From: an uncultured Aquimarina sp.
Lineage (GTDB): Bacteria > Bacteroidota > Bacteroidia > Flavobacteriales > Flavobacteriaceae
Reading direction: 5' to 3'
DNA: 64,000 nucleotides
NCBI GenBank assembly: GCA_947500845.1
Contig: CANMTP010000003.1
Coordinates: 186,001 to 250,000 of the forward strand
Shown here: positions 52,404 through 61,601 of the stretch, one piece after another
Layout: each line of letters opens with the position of its first letter
How positions within the stretch are numbered: the stretch's first letter is position 1
Position numbers and translations under genes: made by a program
Notes under the pieces: model-generated
What the model saw: only the letters and a program-made list of their open reading frames with translations
What the model was told of the DNA's origin: nothing
Databases searched by the model: none

Positions 52404-53264
52404 TTAGCTATTCAATGCTTCTGCACCACCTACGATCTCAAGAATCTCATTAGTAATAGCAGCTTGCCTTGCTTTGTTATATGATAGTTTAAGCGCGTCT
52501 CTCAACTCTGTAGCATTATCGGTTGCCTTATGCATGGCTGTCATACGAGCACCATGTTCTGAGGCAAACGAATCACGAATTGCCTTATACAACTGAGTTT
52601 TGAGTGATTTAGGAATTAATTGTTCTACAATTTCTTCTTTAGAAGGCTCAAAAAGATAGTCTACATTAGTAGCTGTACCTCCTTCGATCGGAACGATAGG
52701 TAAAAACTGCTCTGTAGTCACATCTTGGGTAGCTGCATTTCTAAACTTATTATAAACTATAACGATCTTATCATAAGCACCTTCTGTAAACAACTGCATT
52801 AATTCTTCAGCAATGGCAGCAACGTTTGCAAAAGTAAGATCATCAAACACTTCACTTTTATTAGCAACCACAGTATGTGTTTTGGAAACTACATCATTTA
52901 CTTTCTTACCAATGCTAACAAAATCAACTTGTTTTCCTTGATACTGATTTTGATAAAGGTCTCTTACTGCCTTAACAATATTTGTGTTAAAAGCACCCGC
53001 CAAACCACGATTTGAAGCAATCGCTACGACCAACACCTTATTGACTTCACGTTGCTCTGCGTAGGCACTTGCGCTGTCTCCTTCTAAAGAAGCACTTAGG
53101 CTTTGCAAAAGCTCGGTAAGTTTATCTGCATATGGTCGCATAGCCGTAATAGCCATCTGTGCCTTATTCAACTTTGCAGCAGATACCATTTTCATGGCAC
53201 TGGTAATTTGCATCGTTGAAGACACTGATGTAATTCTACTACGTAATTCTTTTAGATTCGCCAT
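52404..53264 (-). CDS. atpG: ATP synthase F1 subunit gamma
   Basis: A 286-residue protein, the rotating central stalk of F1. The N-terminal helix MANLKELRSRITSVSSTMQI and the C-terminal helix MTAMHKATDNATELRDALKL with YNKARQAAITNEILEIVGGA are the two coiled-coil arms inside the alpha-beta ring. The middle Rossmann-like domain has NRGLAGAFNTNIVK. It is the last gene of the operon and comes 125 nt after atpA, with an inverted-repeat spacer between. ATG at 53264. Confidence 0.95.
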   Translation of the reverse strand: MANLKELRSRITSVSSTMQITSAMKMVSAAKLNKAQMAITAMRPYADKLTELLQSLSASLEGDSASAYAEQREVNKVLVVAIASNRGLAGAFNTNIVKAVRDLYQNQYQGKQVDFVSIGKKVNDVVSKTHTVVANKSEVFDDLTFANVAAIAEELMQLFTEGAYDKIVIVYNKFRNAATQDVTTEQFLPIVPIEGGTATNVDYLFEPSKEEIVEQLIPKSLKTQLYKAIRDSFASEHGARMTAMHKATDNATELRDALKLSYNKARQAAITNEILEIVGGAEALNS

Positions 53265-53270
53265 TTTTTT

Positions 53271-53392
53271 TAGTATTGAGTATTGAGTAGTTAGTAGTTA
53301 GTACTTCCCTAAATCAATACTTTTTCAACATTAAACTTTATGAAATACAGAGTAATAAGATTCTACGGCTTTATACGCTGTACTCAATACTA
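53271..53392. repeat. Inverted repeat in the atpA-atpG spacer
   Basis: The arms TAGTATTGAGTA (53271-53282) and TACTCAATACTA (53381-53392) are perfect 12-bp complements. The right arm contains the atpA stop codon (TAG). The left end has a tandem (AGTATTGAGTATTGAGTAG, then TTAGTAGTTAGT). A fold of about 120 nt could form in the mRNA between atpA and atpG. Confidence 0.55.
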
Positions 53393-54970
53393 ATTTTTAT
53401 ATTTCGCTGAAATTTCTTTACAAGCAGCCATTAATACATCGGTTACTTCATCTGTAAGTTTTCCAGCTTTAAGAGTGTCTAAAGTATCTCTATGTTTTGC
53501 ATTAAGATATTCAAGATAATCTCTTTCAAATTCTTTTACTTTATTTACAGGAACGTCTCTTAACAAGTTTTTAGAACCCGCATAAATGATCGCAATCTGA
53601 TCTTCTACAGTATAAGGGTCATTTTGAGCTTGTTTAAGGATTTCAACGTTACGCTTTCCTTTTTCAATTACATTAAGGGTAGCGGCATCAAGATCAGAAC
53701 CAAACTTGGCAAACGCTTCTAATTCACGAAACTGAGCCTGATCAAGTTTTAATGTACCTGCAACTTTCTTCATCGATTTAATCTGGGCAGATCCACCTAC
53801 ACGAGATACAGAAATACCTACGTTAATCGCTGGACGTACACCAGAGTTAAATAGGTCTGAAGTTAAGAATATCTGACCATCGGTAATCGAAATTACGTTG
53901 GTTGGAATATAAGCAGAAACGTCACCCGCTTGTGTTTCAATTATAGGAAGTGCGGTTAATGATCCGCCTCCTTTTACTTTATTTTTTAAGGAATCAGGAA
54001 GGTCGTTCATATCTTTAGCAAGAGTATCATCAGCAATTACCTTTGCAGAACGCTCTAATAGTCTTGAGTGAAGATAGAAAACGTCTCCAGGATACGCCTC
54101 ACGACCTGGTGGACGACGTAATAATAACGAAACCTCACGATATGCTACTGCCTGCTTAGATAAATCATCATAAATGATTAAAGCGGGACGACCAGTATCT
54201 CTAAAGTACTCGCCAATTGCAGCACCTGCAAATGGAGCATATACCTGCATTGGAGCAGGATCAGAAGCATTAGCCGCTACGATGGTCGTATAGGCCATCG
54301 CGCCTTTATCTTCTAACACTTTGGCAATACCCGCTACCGTAGAAGCTTTTTGTCCAATTGCCACATAGATACAATATACTGGCTCACCGGCATCATAAAA
54401 TTCTTTCTGATTAAGGATGGTATCGATACAAACTGTCGTTTTACCAGTCTGACGGTCACCAATGACCAACTCACGTTGTCCTCGACCAATCGGCACCATG
54501 GCATCGATTGACTTAATTCCTGTTTGAAGTGGTTCATTTACCGGCTGACGGAAAACTACCCCCGGAGCTTTACGCTCTAATGGCATTTCGAAAGTTTCAC
54601 CTTCGATCGCACCTTTTCCATCTATAGGATTTCCAAGCGTTCCTACTACACGTCCTACAATTCCTTCACCAACATTGATCGACGCAATACGTTGCGTACG
54701 TTTTACTGTCGCACCTTCTTTTACTTCTGTATAAGGACCTAAAAGTACTACCCCAACATTATCTTCTTCAAGGTTAAGGACGATACCTTCTAGTCCAGAA
54801 TCAAACTGTACTAATTCTCCGTATTGAGCATTAGATAACCCATATACACGTGCAATACCATCCCCTATTTGTAATACAGTACCTACCTCTTCTAATGAAG
54901 CTGATGCTTCGAATCCAGATATTTGTCGTTTTAAAATTGCTGATACCTCAGCAGGATTTACTTCTGCCAT
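53390..54970 (-). CDS. atpA: ATP synthase F1 subunit alpha
   Basis: A 526-residue nucleotide-binding subunit of F1. Walker A is GDRQTGKT (residues 171-178), followed by the conserved AIGQKAS and the [20 protein letters not shown] segment, with the regulatory Arg region intact ([20 protein letters not shown]). The stop (TAG) lies inside the spacer's inverted repeat. The order H-A-G after B-E-F is usual. The gene is 58 nt from atpH. ATG at 54970. Confidence 0.97.
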   Translation of the reverse strand: MAEVNPAEVSAILKRQISGFEASASLEEVGTVLQIGDGIARVYGLSNAQYGELVQFDSGLEGIVLNLEEDNVGVVLLGPYTEVKEGATVKRTQRIASINVGEGIVGRVVGTLGNPIDGKGAIEGETFEMPLERKAPGVVFRQPVNEPLQTGIKSIDAMVPIGRGQRELVIGDRQTGKTTVCIDTILNQKEFYDAGEPVYCIYVAIGQKASTVAGIAKVLEDKGAMAYTTIVAANASDPAPMQVYAPFAGAAIGEYFRDTGRPALIIYDDLSKQAVAYREVSLLLRRPPGREAYPGDVFYLHSRLLERSAKVIADDTLAKDMNDLPDSLKNKVKGGGSLTALPIIETQAGDVSAYIPTNVISITDGQIFLTSDLFNSGVRPAINVGISVSRVGGSAQIKSMKKVAGTLKLDQAQFRELEAFAKFGSDLDAATLNVIEKGKRNVEILKQAQNDPYTVEDQIAIIYAGSKNLLRDVPVNKVKEFERDYLEYLNAKHRDTLDTLKAGKLTDEVTDVLMAACKEISAKYKN

Positions 54971-55028
54971 TTTATAGTAATTTAGGAGAACAAGATAAAA
55001 TACTTATTCCCTTATTATTAATTTATAT

Positions 55029-55556
55029 TTAATTACTTAATTCTCTTTTTAAATTGGTAAGCTTATTGGCAATACTCGCATTGTATTGCAAATCACCCAC
55101 TCTTAAGATAAATCCGCCAATGATACTTTCATCAACGATATTTTCTAAAATAGCTTCGTTACCGGTCAGCTGTTTAACCTTGTCTGAAACTTTTTTACTC
55201 AATGCTTTATCCAAAGGCACTGCAGTAGTCACTTTTGCAACTTGAGCGTTATTTAATCGATCAAACAAAACAATGTATTGCTTAGCAACTTCAGCTAATA
55301 GATCAACTCTTTTATTTTGAATCAATGTATCAAATAGTTGTTGAGTAATGCTACCCGTATTCTTAAAGATCTCACGCAAAGAAGCAAGCTTTACTTCACT
55401 TTTGATCAACGGGCTATTTAATACCATTTTGAGCTCTGCACTATTCTGTACAGTAATAATAATACTTTGCATATCCTTCTGAACATCTTCAGTGGCTTTT
55501 TTGTCTTGAGCCAAACTCAAAACAGCTTTTGCATAACGTATTGCTGCTCTACTCAT
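55029..55556 (-). CDS. atpH: ATP synthase F1 subunit delta
   Basis: A 175-residue peripheral-stalk subunit that joins F1 to the b subunits. The N-terminus (SRAAIRYAKAVLSLAQDKK) and the C-terminal GGFILRVGDLQYNASIANKL fit the OSCP/delta family; the latter is the standard delta signature. It follows atpF by 7 nt. ATG at 55556. Confidence 0.95.
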   Translation of the reverse strand: MSRAAIRYAKAVLSLAQDKKATEDVQKDMQSIIITVQNSAELKMVLNSPLIKSEVKLASLREIFKNTGSITQQLFDTLIQNKRVDLLAEVAKQYIVLFDRLNNAQVAKVTTAVPLDKALSKKVSDKVKQLTGNEAILENIVDESIIGGFILRVGDLQYNASIANKLTNLKRELSN

Positions 55557-55563
55557 TCTGTGA

Positions 55564-56064
55564 TTAGTTTAAAGTAACATCTCCCAACATAGAGTCAACC
55601 AATTCTAATTGGTCCTTTTTGTTGGCTAATTCTTTTCTCACTACTTTTTCTGCAATCTCTACAGAAAGCTCTGCTACTTGACTTTTCAATTCTGCAATTG
55701 CAGCTTTCTTTTCGCTAGCGATTGTAGCTTGTGCCTGTGCAACGATCTTATCTGCTTCTGCCTGAGCTTCTGCTTTTGCATCTGTAATAATTGTTTCTTT
55801 AAGCTGTCTGGCTTCTTTCAACATTCCATCACGCTCTGCTCTTGCTTCATTTAAGATTCGCTCATTATCTGCCTGAAGATTTTGCATTTCTTTCTTAGCT
55901 TCTTCTGCAGATTCTAATGCATTTTTAATTCCCTCTTCTCTATTATTTAAAGAATCCAGAATTGGCTTCCAAGCATATTTTCTTAATAAGAATAATAATA
56001 CCAAAAGTATTATTGCCTGCCAGAAAAATAATCCGAATGAAAAATCATTAATTAATTTATCCAT
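55564..56064 (-). CDS. atpF: ATP synthase F0 subunit b
   Basis: A 166-residue peripheral-stalk protein: one N-terminal membrane helix (LFFWQAIILLVLLFLLRKY), then a long coiled coil (about 30-150) rich in Lys/Glu/Ala. The tether region LRKYAWKPILDSLNNREEGI is the hallmark of F0 b subunits. The gap to atpE holds a perfect 16-bp hairpin. ATG at 56064. Confidence 0.95.
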   Translation of the reverse strand: MDKLINDFSFGLFFWQAIILLVLLFLLRKYAWKPILDSLNNREEGIKNALESAEEAKKEMQNLQADNERILNEARAERDGMLKEARQLKETIITDAKAEAQAEADKIVAQAQATIASEKKAAIAELKSQVAELSVEIAEKVVRKELANKKDQLELVDSMLGDVTLN

Positions 56065-56114
56065 TTCTTATGTACTTAAATTTTCTTTGTCTAACTATTC
56101 ATTTTTTTTAAAAT

Positions 56115-56151
56115 AAGCATTATCTGCAACCAACCGTTGCAGATAATGCTT
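56115..56151 (-). promoter_or_regulatory. Perfect 16-bp hairpin between atpE and atpF
   Basis: Arms 56115-56130 and 56136-56151 (AAGCATTATCTGCAAC and its complement) are perfectly paired around a 5-nt loop. It lies 12 nt past the atpE stop and 51 nt before the atpF start, inside a 98-nt gap. In minus-strand RNA only four U residues follow (AUUUUAA), so it is weak as a terminator and may serve as a transcript-end stabiliser or attenuator. Confidence 0.8.
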
Positions 56152-56162
56152 TAAAATTTTGC

Positions 56163-56357
56163 TTATTTTCCAAGGATTAAAGCAGCGAATGCTAACCCTT
56201 CTAAAAGCGCCGCGATAATAATCATCGCAGTTTGAATTTTACCAGTAGCTTCTGGTTGACGAGCGATTGCTTCCATTGCAGAACCACCAATTTTTCCTAA
56301 ACCGATACCTGCTCCGATTACGATCAAACCTGCACCTACTAAAGCTGGAATTTCCAT
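56163..56357 (-). CDS. atpE: ATP synthase F0 subunit c
   Basis: A 64-residue ring subunit with two helices: Gly-rich GAGLIVIGAGIGLGKIGGSA and, after the polar loop RQPEA, the helix with Glu53 (ALLEGLAFAA), the ion-binding carboxylate. The residue after Glu53 is Gly and no Gln/Ser/Thr ligand set for sodium is evident, so proton translocation is likely. The ring needs many copies, and the hairpin just downstream may help raise its message level. ATG at 56357. Confidence 0.95.
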   Translation of the reverse strand: MEIPALVGAGLIVIGAGIGLGKIGGSAMEAIARQPEATGKIQTAMIIIAALLEGLAFAALILGK

Positions 56358-56389
56358 AAAATAAATATTAAATAATTAAACAATTGTTA

Positions 56390-57469
56390 TTAATGATGCT
56401 CGTGATCCTGAACTGCGAGCCCAATAAACAAAGCCGATAACATCGTAAAGATGAATGCTTGTAGAAAGGCTACCAGAAGTTCGATCACTGATATAAATAT
56501 TGTTAATAGTAATGAAATCGGTGTCATTACGTATAAATTGTCTGCCATAATAATTAATGCAATCAAACTCATGATCACTACGTGACCCGCAGTTATGTTT
56601 GCAAAAAGACGTATTAAAAGTGCAAAAGGCTTAGTCAATGTTCCTAAGATCTCGATTGGCATTAAAACAATCTTCATAATTACCGGTACTCCAGGCATCC
56701 AGAAGATATGTTTCCAGTACTCCTTATTTGCACTAAACTGTGTAATGAAATAAGTAAACAAGGCCAAACAAACTGTTATTGCAATATTACCAGTCACGTT
56801 AACTCCTAGAGGAGTCATCCCCAATAAATTTAATATCCAGATAAAGAAGAACACTGTAAGCAAGAAGCCCATAAACTTTCTGTGCTTTTCGTAGCCAATA
56901 TTTGGAATTGCTATTTCGTCACGCACATAAATTACGAGCGGCTCTAAAACTCTACCAAAACCTGTTGGCAATGCTCCTTTTTTATAAGACCTAGCTAAAC
57001 CACCAAATAGCAATAACATAAGTACTCCTACAAATATCATCGTAACGACATTTTTGGTAATCGAAAAGTCTAATGGTTTTGCATTTGTAGGATGGTGATC
57101 TTCGTCGTAATTGATAGTTCCTTCTGCATCTGTCTTATAAATTTTACCGTGATACAGCTTATAATAATTACCATCAACCTCAGCAATAGTTTCACCATGA
57201 TGAAATCTAGAAGAAGAAAAAACCTTAAGCCCGTTATCCAATAGAATCACGGGAAGTGGAAAACCAACATGAGAACCAGTTTCTCCGTCAGACCAAAGTG
57301 TAAAATCATGAGAATCCTGAAGGTGATGCTCTATGTATGCATCGATTTCAGATTTTGTATTTACTTTTCCACCATCATCTCCTTTTTGAGGTTCTTTAGC
57401 AAACAGATTTGCAACGTTCAAAACCAGGGTAAAAATCAATAAAATCCTAACAACAGTACGTTTTTGCAT
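56390..57469 (-). CDS. atpB: ATP synthase F0 subunit a
   Basis: The longest frame opens at a TTG, but I use the ATG at 57469 (MQKRTVVRILLIFTLVLNVA), which gives 359 residues and follows an AT-rich promoter match. The N-terminus is a signal sequence with an extended periplasmic region (about 25-130; FTLWSDGETGSHVGFPLPV), as in other Bacteroidota a subunits; the common short forms begin near the first of the five transmembrane helices. The essential Arg is in LLIRLFANITAGH. It forms the two half-channels for ions. Confidence 0.92.
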   Translation of the reverse strand: MQKRTVVRILLIFTLVLNVANLFAKEPQKGDDGGKVNTKSEIDAYIEHHLQDSHDFTLWSDGETGSHVGFPLPVILLDNGLKVFSSSRFHHGETIAEVDGNYYKLYHGKIYKTDAEGTINYDEDHHPTNAKPLDFSITKNVVTMIFVGVLMLLLFGGLARSYKKGALPTGFGRVLEPLVIYVRDEIAIPNIGYEKHRKFMGFLLTVFFFIWILNLLGMTPLGVNVTGNIAITVCLALFTYFITQFSANKEYWKHIFWMPGVPVIMKIVLMPIEILGTLTKPFALLIRLFANITAGHVVIMSLIALIIMADNLYVMTPISLLLTIFISVIELLVAFLQAFIFTMLSALFIGLAVQDHEHH

Positions 57470-57502
57470 TACGTGTATAAATTCGGTTCCTAAATTTCGG
57501 TG

Positions 57503-57510
57503 CAAATGTA
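57503..57510 (-). promoter_or_regulatory. Promoter element upstream of atpB
   Basis: On the minus strand this reads TACATTTG, an exact TAnnTTTG. A GTTT lies 20 nt further upstream as an imperfect -33. The expected start near 57497 gives about 28 nt before ATG 57469, which supports that start over the TTG at 57505. Confidence 0.5.
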
Positions 57511-57591
57511 CATAATTATGTTAGATTCTTAAACTATTTTAGCCAAATAAGTTATGTGTAGTTTAAAATATATTAAAATACTGTAAATCAA

Positions 57592-57969
57592 TTATTTAAT
57601 TGATTTAAGCATTTTAGAAACATAATAAACTTCTAGAATCAAACAGATACCATAAGGAATAAAAAAATCCAGAAAGACATTTTTATCGATTTCAATATTA
57701 TTAACTTTAATTAACACTAAAAAAATTCCGGTTTTTACAAAACTACCCACCAAAAAGATAAATCCAATCTGATCTTTGTATTTATTACTAAGTAAAATTA
57801 TGGTTGTAGTAAAAAGAAAAGTGAATGACGCATTAAACAAATACGACAAACTAATAATGTTTATATTTTTACTTGAAAATACGCGATCTGCAATTGTATG
57901 ATGTACAAAATAACTTCCCCCAACAACAATAATAAATAGCGCAACAAACCTAATGATTTTCTGAAGCAT
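57592..57969 (-). CDS. Four-helix membrane protein in the atpI position (DUF6168-like)
   Basis: A 125-residue protein with four hydrophobic helices (about 5-22, 38-60, 68-85 and 100-118). It resembles DUF6168 and has the size and helix number of AtpI, the accessory protein often encoded ahead of atpB. It lies between the AtpZ-like gene and atpB. AtpI/AtpZ help assemble the c ring and, in some bacteria, import Mg2+. No signature residue links it to AtpI by sequence, so the role is inferred from place and shape. ATG at 57969. Confidence 0.65.
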   Translation of the reverse strand: MLQKIIRFVALFIIVVGGSYFVHHTIADRVFSSKNINIISLSYLFNASFTFLFTTTIILLSNKYKDQIGFIFLVGSFVKTGIFLVLIKVNNIEIDKNVFLDFFIPYGICLILEVYYVSKMLKSIK

Positions 57970-58014
57970 ACCTATTTTAAATATTTTGCAAAGGAAATAA
58001 ATTATGCTTCAAAA

Positions 58015-58266
58015 TCAATTAGACTTATTGATTTTGTTAAGTTGCTTGATCACAATATATAAAGAAATTGCAACTCCCAAAAGGACAAAGAGGATCGTGA
58101 ACCATTTCTCTGTTAGTTCATAATAGGTGTCTAGTTTCTCCCCTACGTATGCAAACAAAAAAATGATTGCCCCCATTTCGAAAGCAATACCTGTAAGCAC
58201 CGCAAATCTTCTAAGCTGACTTCCCTTGTCCTTGTGGTTGCCCTGGTTCTGGTTGTTTTGACTCAC
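58015..58266 (-). CDS. AtpZ-like two-helix protein
   Basis: An 83-residue protein with two membrane helices (about 26-45 and 55-75) and a hydrophilic N-terminus (SQNNQNQGNHKDKGSQLRR). The LTEKWFTILFVLLGVAISLY region fits AtpZ (AtpI-related) proteins. The start is the GTG at 58266, inside the bactofilin gene: the two overlap by 56 nt. No internal start gives both helices intact. It is expected to help ATP synthase assembly or Mg2+ uptake next to the four-helix protein. Confidence 0.78.
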   Translation of the reverse strand: MSQNNQNQGNHKDKGSQLRRFAVLTGIAFEMGAIIFLFAYVGEKLDTYYELTEKWFTILFVLLGVAISLYIVIKQLNKINKSN

Positions 58267-58666
58267 TACTCGTTGTTGGTTTGCTTAGTGATTTTACACC
58301 GCCCTTCATAGAACAAGATGCATTAAAGTTTGCTCCAGGTTCAACGGCCAATTTACCTACGGTAACTTCACCTTCGATATGTGCTGTTGGTTTTAAGGAT
58401 AAGGTGTTTGAAACAACTAGGTTTCCTGAAAACTTACCTTCGAAATCTGCGTCAGAACATTCTAGAGTTCCTTGTATAAAACCAGATTTTCCTACTACTA
58501 CTTTACCTGTAGTCTTAAATGTTCCTTCGATCGTTCCTTCAATTCTAAAACCTCCTTCAGCAACAATGTCACCGACCATTTTTGTTCCTTCAGAAATTTT
58601 GTTCTGATTGCGTGAAAAATCTGTCATTGGTCCTTGGTCTCTTCCTTTTTTATTATCTGAAAACAT
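58211..58666 (-). CDS. Bactofilin (polymer-forming cytoskeletal protein)
   Basis: A 151-residue bactofilin: short N-terminal tail (residues 1-25), then the right-handed beta-helix core (about 30-120) with GGFRIEGTIEGTFKTTGKV and the repeated GxVxVGxxGxIxG rhythm, and a C-terminal Ser/Pro/Gln/Gly-rich tail (about 125-151). Bactofilins polymerise into membrane-bound filaments that shape cells or localise partners. The last 56 nt overlap the AtpZ-like start. ATG at 58666. Confidence 0.9.
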   Translation of the reverse strand: MFSDNKKGRDQGPMTDFSRNQNKISEGTKMVGDIVAEGGFRIEGTIEGTFKTTGKVVVGKSGFIQGTLECSDADFEGKFSGNLVVSNTLSLKPTAHIEGEVTVGKLAVEPGANFNASCSMKGGVKSLSKPTTSSESKQPEPGQPQGQGKSA

Positions 58667-58693
58667 AATATATAGGGGGATTAATTAATAATT

Positions 58694-61330
58694 TTATTTT
58701 GTTTCTTCTGTTTCTGTTTCTTTATCATACTCTTCAAGATTCTTATGAATCTGAAGTATTCTATAATTTGGAGATGCTATGGTAAAATATGGAGCATCTA
58801 CTTTTTTGTAATATTTCTTTTTTCTATTCCATCGTGTTAGATCTACACCTCTGGTATCCTCTGTTTTACCTAACGACAGTAATTCGCCTAAGCCTTCGGC
58901 TTCTAATTTATTTCTTTTAGTATGTACAACTACAAATTGCTGGTCTTTAGTATATATATCTAAAGAAACTTTCATTTTCTCATATCTTAGTTCTTTAAGA
59001 ATCTCTTCTATGAGTTCTTTTAAACCGGCGGCCTGATTATCTCCAAATGTCGAAAATACATATACCAGTTTATGATTTTCGTCTTCATTAACATCAGTTA
59101 AAAATACGTTATTTTCTATCTGTGGAACAGTAACCTGATAAATGATTTGTGCTTTTTTCCCCTCTGGGCTTTGCGGATAATTTAAGGCTACATAATTTAG
59201 TGCTTTTTTATATGCTTCAAAACCCCTATAACGGCCTATCGCTTGTGCTTTTAGCAGCTCAAATTTCGGTAAAAATTCATCGTCTCCGCCAAATTTAGTA
59301 ATGAGTTCATCACTTTTTTGAATAACCTCGGCATATTTTTGATTCTGAAAATCCTTGTACAGCCCGTTGTACATTGATTCTGGACTATCTCTATCTTCTA
59401 GTTCCTGATTTGGGTTCTGAAGGATCTTAGCATACCTGGATTCTGCATGATTATTGATTATATCTTGTTTAAAAGCATTGGCCTTCGTTGAATCGCCTCG
59501 AGCAGTATAAATTTTATACAAGTTATATTTTGAAGGAACAATTAATCGCTCTTCGGGATTATTTTGAAGCAAATTCTCAAACTTATCTATGGCCAGATCA
59601 TACTCCTGGAACTTTTCCTTGTAAATAACGCCTAACTGGTAATATGCAAAGTTCCTGTCGGTATGCAAACTATCAAGTGTACTTTGCTCTGTAGGGAGTT
59701 GAGCAATATAAGTTTGTGGGTCAAAAGTTGGGTCGTTTTCGATAGCATACTCTTCTTCTTTTTCTTCTACCTCTGCAGAAAACACACCGGGATTTGAAAT
59801 ACTGGACACCCTCCAATTATCTTGCAATTCCCTATTGCCGTAGGTTCTCTTGAAAGCCGTTTTACCATAAGCCACAGTAGTTTGGTTATAGAAATAAAAT
59901 TTCCCTTCTCGACCTTGACCCTGTGCCGGTGTTATTCCTCTTGACGTGCCGGGTTGCCCAAAACGTTGTTCTGCTGGTAATTGACTTTTTAATTTAGCTA
60001 TTTCTTCTGCTTCCTGAGCGGCTATTGCTTTCGCCTTTATTTTCTCTGTGTATTCTGAGTAGTATGCTAATTGTTCTGCTGGTGACATAGCAGCGACTTT
60101 TAAAATACTATCATTTGTTTGGGCAATACCCTCATATAGGATCACATCATCAAGATTAACGCGTTTTTTCTTAAGTACTCGATATCTCTTTGAATCAACA
60201 ATCATTCTCTGTAAAGTACTATCATAAAATGCGCCAGCAGTAGCATACTCCTTTCTATCAAAATTAATATCGCCAAGCGTATAATAATTTAATGATTCTA
60301 GATACTTATCATCAGAATTGGTACGTAACGATTTATTATAATATGCTACCGCCATATCGATAGAATCTAAGGTTTTAAAATATACCGCCTTTTGGTTATA
60401 AATTTTATCTAGAAAAGGCCTGTTTTCCCGATTTTCTTCAAGATCGGTAAGTAATTCGAGAAATTCTTCTTTATTACCTTTCTCATAATCGAAGTTTCGC
60501 GCTTTAGCCATCTCTGCATTGATCATATACATGCGAGGTGTTCTTCTGTTAAGCGCTATTACCTGATCAAAAGCATAATTGGCACTATCCTTATAACCCA
60601 ATTGGTTCAACAATTGTCCTTTTATATAAAGATAACGACCCTTTTGCTCAAAGTTTTTGGTGTGAATTGCTGCTTTATTGATATAAGTAACGGCAGAATC
60701 TGTTTGTTTCAAGTTAATATAGGCTTGTGCCATCATTGATACAGCATCGGCATAATCCTGAGGCTTCATATACTCCTGCTCGATCATTCTTGTTAAATCC
60801 TCGATGGCCTTTTCATTATTATCAAGGCGAAGATTAGTCTTAGCCCTCCAGACCTTGGCGTGATTGATCGTGTTACTTGTAGGATATTTATATAAAATGT
60901 AGTTAAACGCTTCTAGTGCCGGAATGAATCGTTGTTCAAAATATCTTGATTTACCCAATAACAAAAATGCTTCGTCAATTTTTGGGTTACGTTCCCTGCC
61001 ATCGATCAACATGCTATGTTTTTGAATTGCTTTTACTGCTTTCTCTTCGGCTTTATCAAAATTTTGATTTAATACCTCGTTAGGAAGTCTTACATCTTCG
61101 CTAACAATCATCCTTTCTATCGGAAGTAGTTCCCAGAAGTTATCTTTATAGGATTGAATTAGTTCTTCACCGCCCGTATCAAAAGCTACGCGACCATTGT
61201 ATAAGGTATTGTTTTTGGTAGTCACATCATGCCACGCACGATTGACGAATTTGTCTTTCTTTCGTGAACAAGCAAATCCTAACAATGCTAAAAGCAATAC
61301 CAGTATGATTTGTGATACTTTTTTCCCCAA
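58694..61330 (-). CDS. sprE: T9SS-associated lipoprotein SprE/PorW
   Basis: An 878-residue lipoprotein with many TPR-like helices. The signal and lipobox are ILVLLLALLGFACSRKK; the start is the TTG at 61330, the only start that gives a full signal, as no ATG lies nearby. The segment FVNRAWHDVTTKNNTLYNG and a nearby GGEELIQSYKDNFWELLP are typical of SprE/PorW, which is needed for type IX secretion and gliding in Flavobacteria. Long helical repeats fill the rest. It forms the upstream end of the bactofilin-atp cluster. Confidence 0.87.
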   Translation of the reverse strand: MGKKVSQIILVLLLALLGFACSRKKDKFVNRAWHDVTTKNNTLYNGRVAFDTGGEELIQSYKDNFWELLPIERMIVSEDVRLPNEVLNQNFDKAEEKAVKAIQKHSMLIDGRERNPKIDEAFLLLGKSRYFEQRFIPALEAFNYILYKYPTSNTINHAKVWRAKTNLRLDNNEKAIEDLTRMIEQEYMKPQDYADAVSMMAQAYINLKQTDSAVTYINKAAIHTKNFEQKGRYLYIKGQLLNQLGYKDSANYAFDQVIALNRRTPRMYMINAEMAKARNFDYEKGNKEEFLELLTDLEENRENRPFLDKIYNQKAVYFKTLDSIDMAVAYYNKSLRTNSDDKYLESLNYYTLGDINFDRKEYATAGAFYDSTLQRMIVDSKRYRVLKKKRVNLDDVILYEGIAQTNDSILKVAAMSPAEQLAYYSEYTEKIKAKAIAAQEAEEIAKLKSQLPAEQRFGQPGTSRGITPAQGQGREGKFYFYNQTTVAYGKTAFKRTYGNRELQDNWRVSSISNPGVFSAEVEEKEEEYAIENDPTFDPQTYIAQLPTEQSTLDSLHTDRNFAYYQLGVIYKEKFQEYDLAIDKFENLLQNNPEERLIVPSKYNLYKIYTARGDSTKANAFKQDIINNHAESRYAKILQNPNQELEDRDSPESMYNGLYKDFQNQKYAEVIQKSDELITKFGGDDEFLPKFELLKAQAIGRYRGFEAYKKALNYVALNYPQSPEGKKAQIIYQVTVPQIENNVFLTDVNEDENHKLVYVFSTFGDNQAAGLKELIEEILKELRYEKMKVSLDIYTKDQQFVVVHTKRNKLEAEGLGELLSLGKTEDTRGVDLTRWNRKKKYYKKVDAPYFTIASPNYRILQIHKNLEEYDKETETEETK

Positions 61331-61601
61331 ACCAGATAATTTATACGTGTGATAACTAAAAAACTTGTTTTTTAGTGTATTCTACCTTCACAAAAATAAC
61401 AAGTGGATGGTAAAAATACATTTCTTTGATTAAAAAACAGGTTGTTAACACCTTTTTCTCTGTCAAATATCATTTTTATTAGATACCGGTTGAGTTATTA
61501 ACAATAAAAAATTACTTTATGCAAAAGCATAATTACTAGAACATAGTGGTAAAATAAAAAATCGGTGTTTTTATCTATCGCAATGTAGATATATTTTTCA
61601 G

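Noticed and set aside
61355-61376. Hairpin ACTAAAAAA-CTTG-TTTTTTAGT as a terminator
   Set aside because: It is an A+T-only stem just upstream of the sprE start, not after a gene; too weak to call.
61518-61536. TTATGC/GCATAA hairpin after the ABC ATPase gene as a terminator
   Set aside because: A six-base stem with a poor U run; it may act, but the support is too thin.
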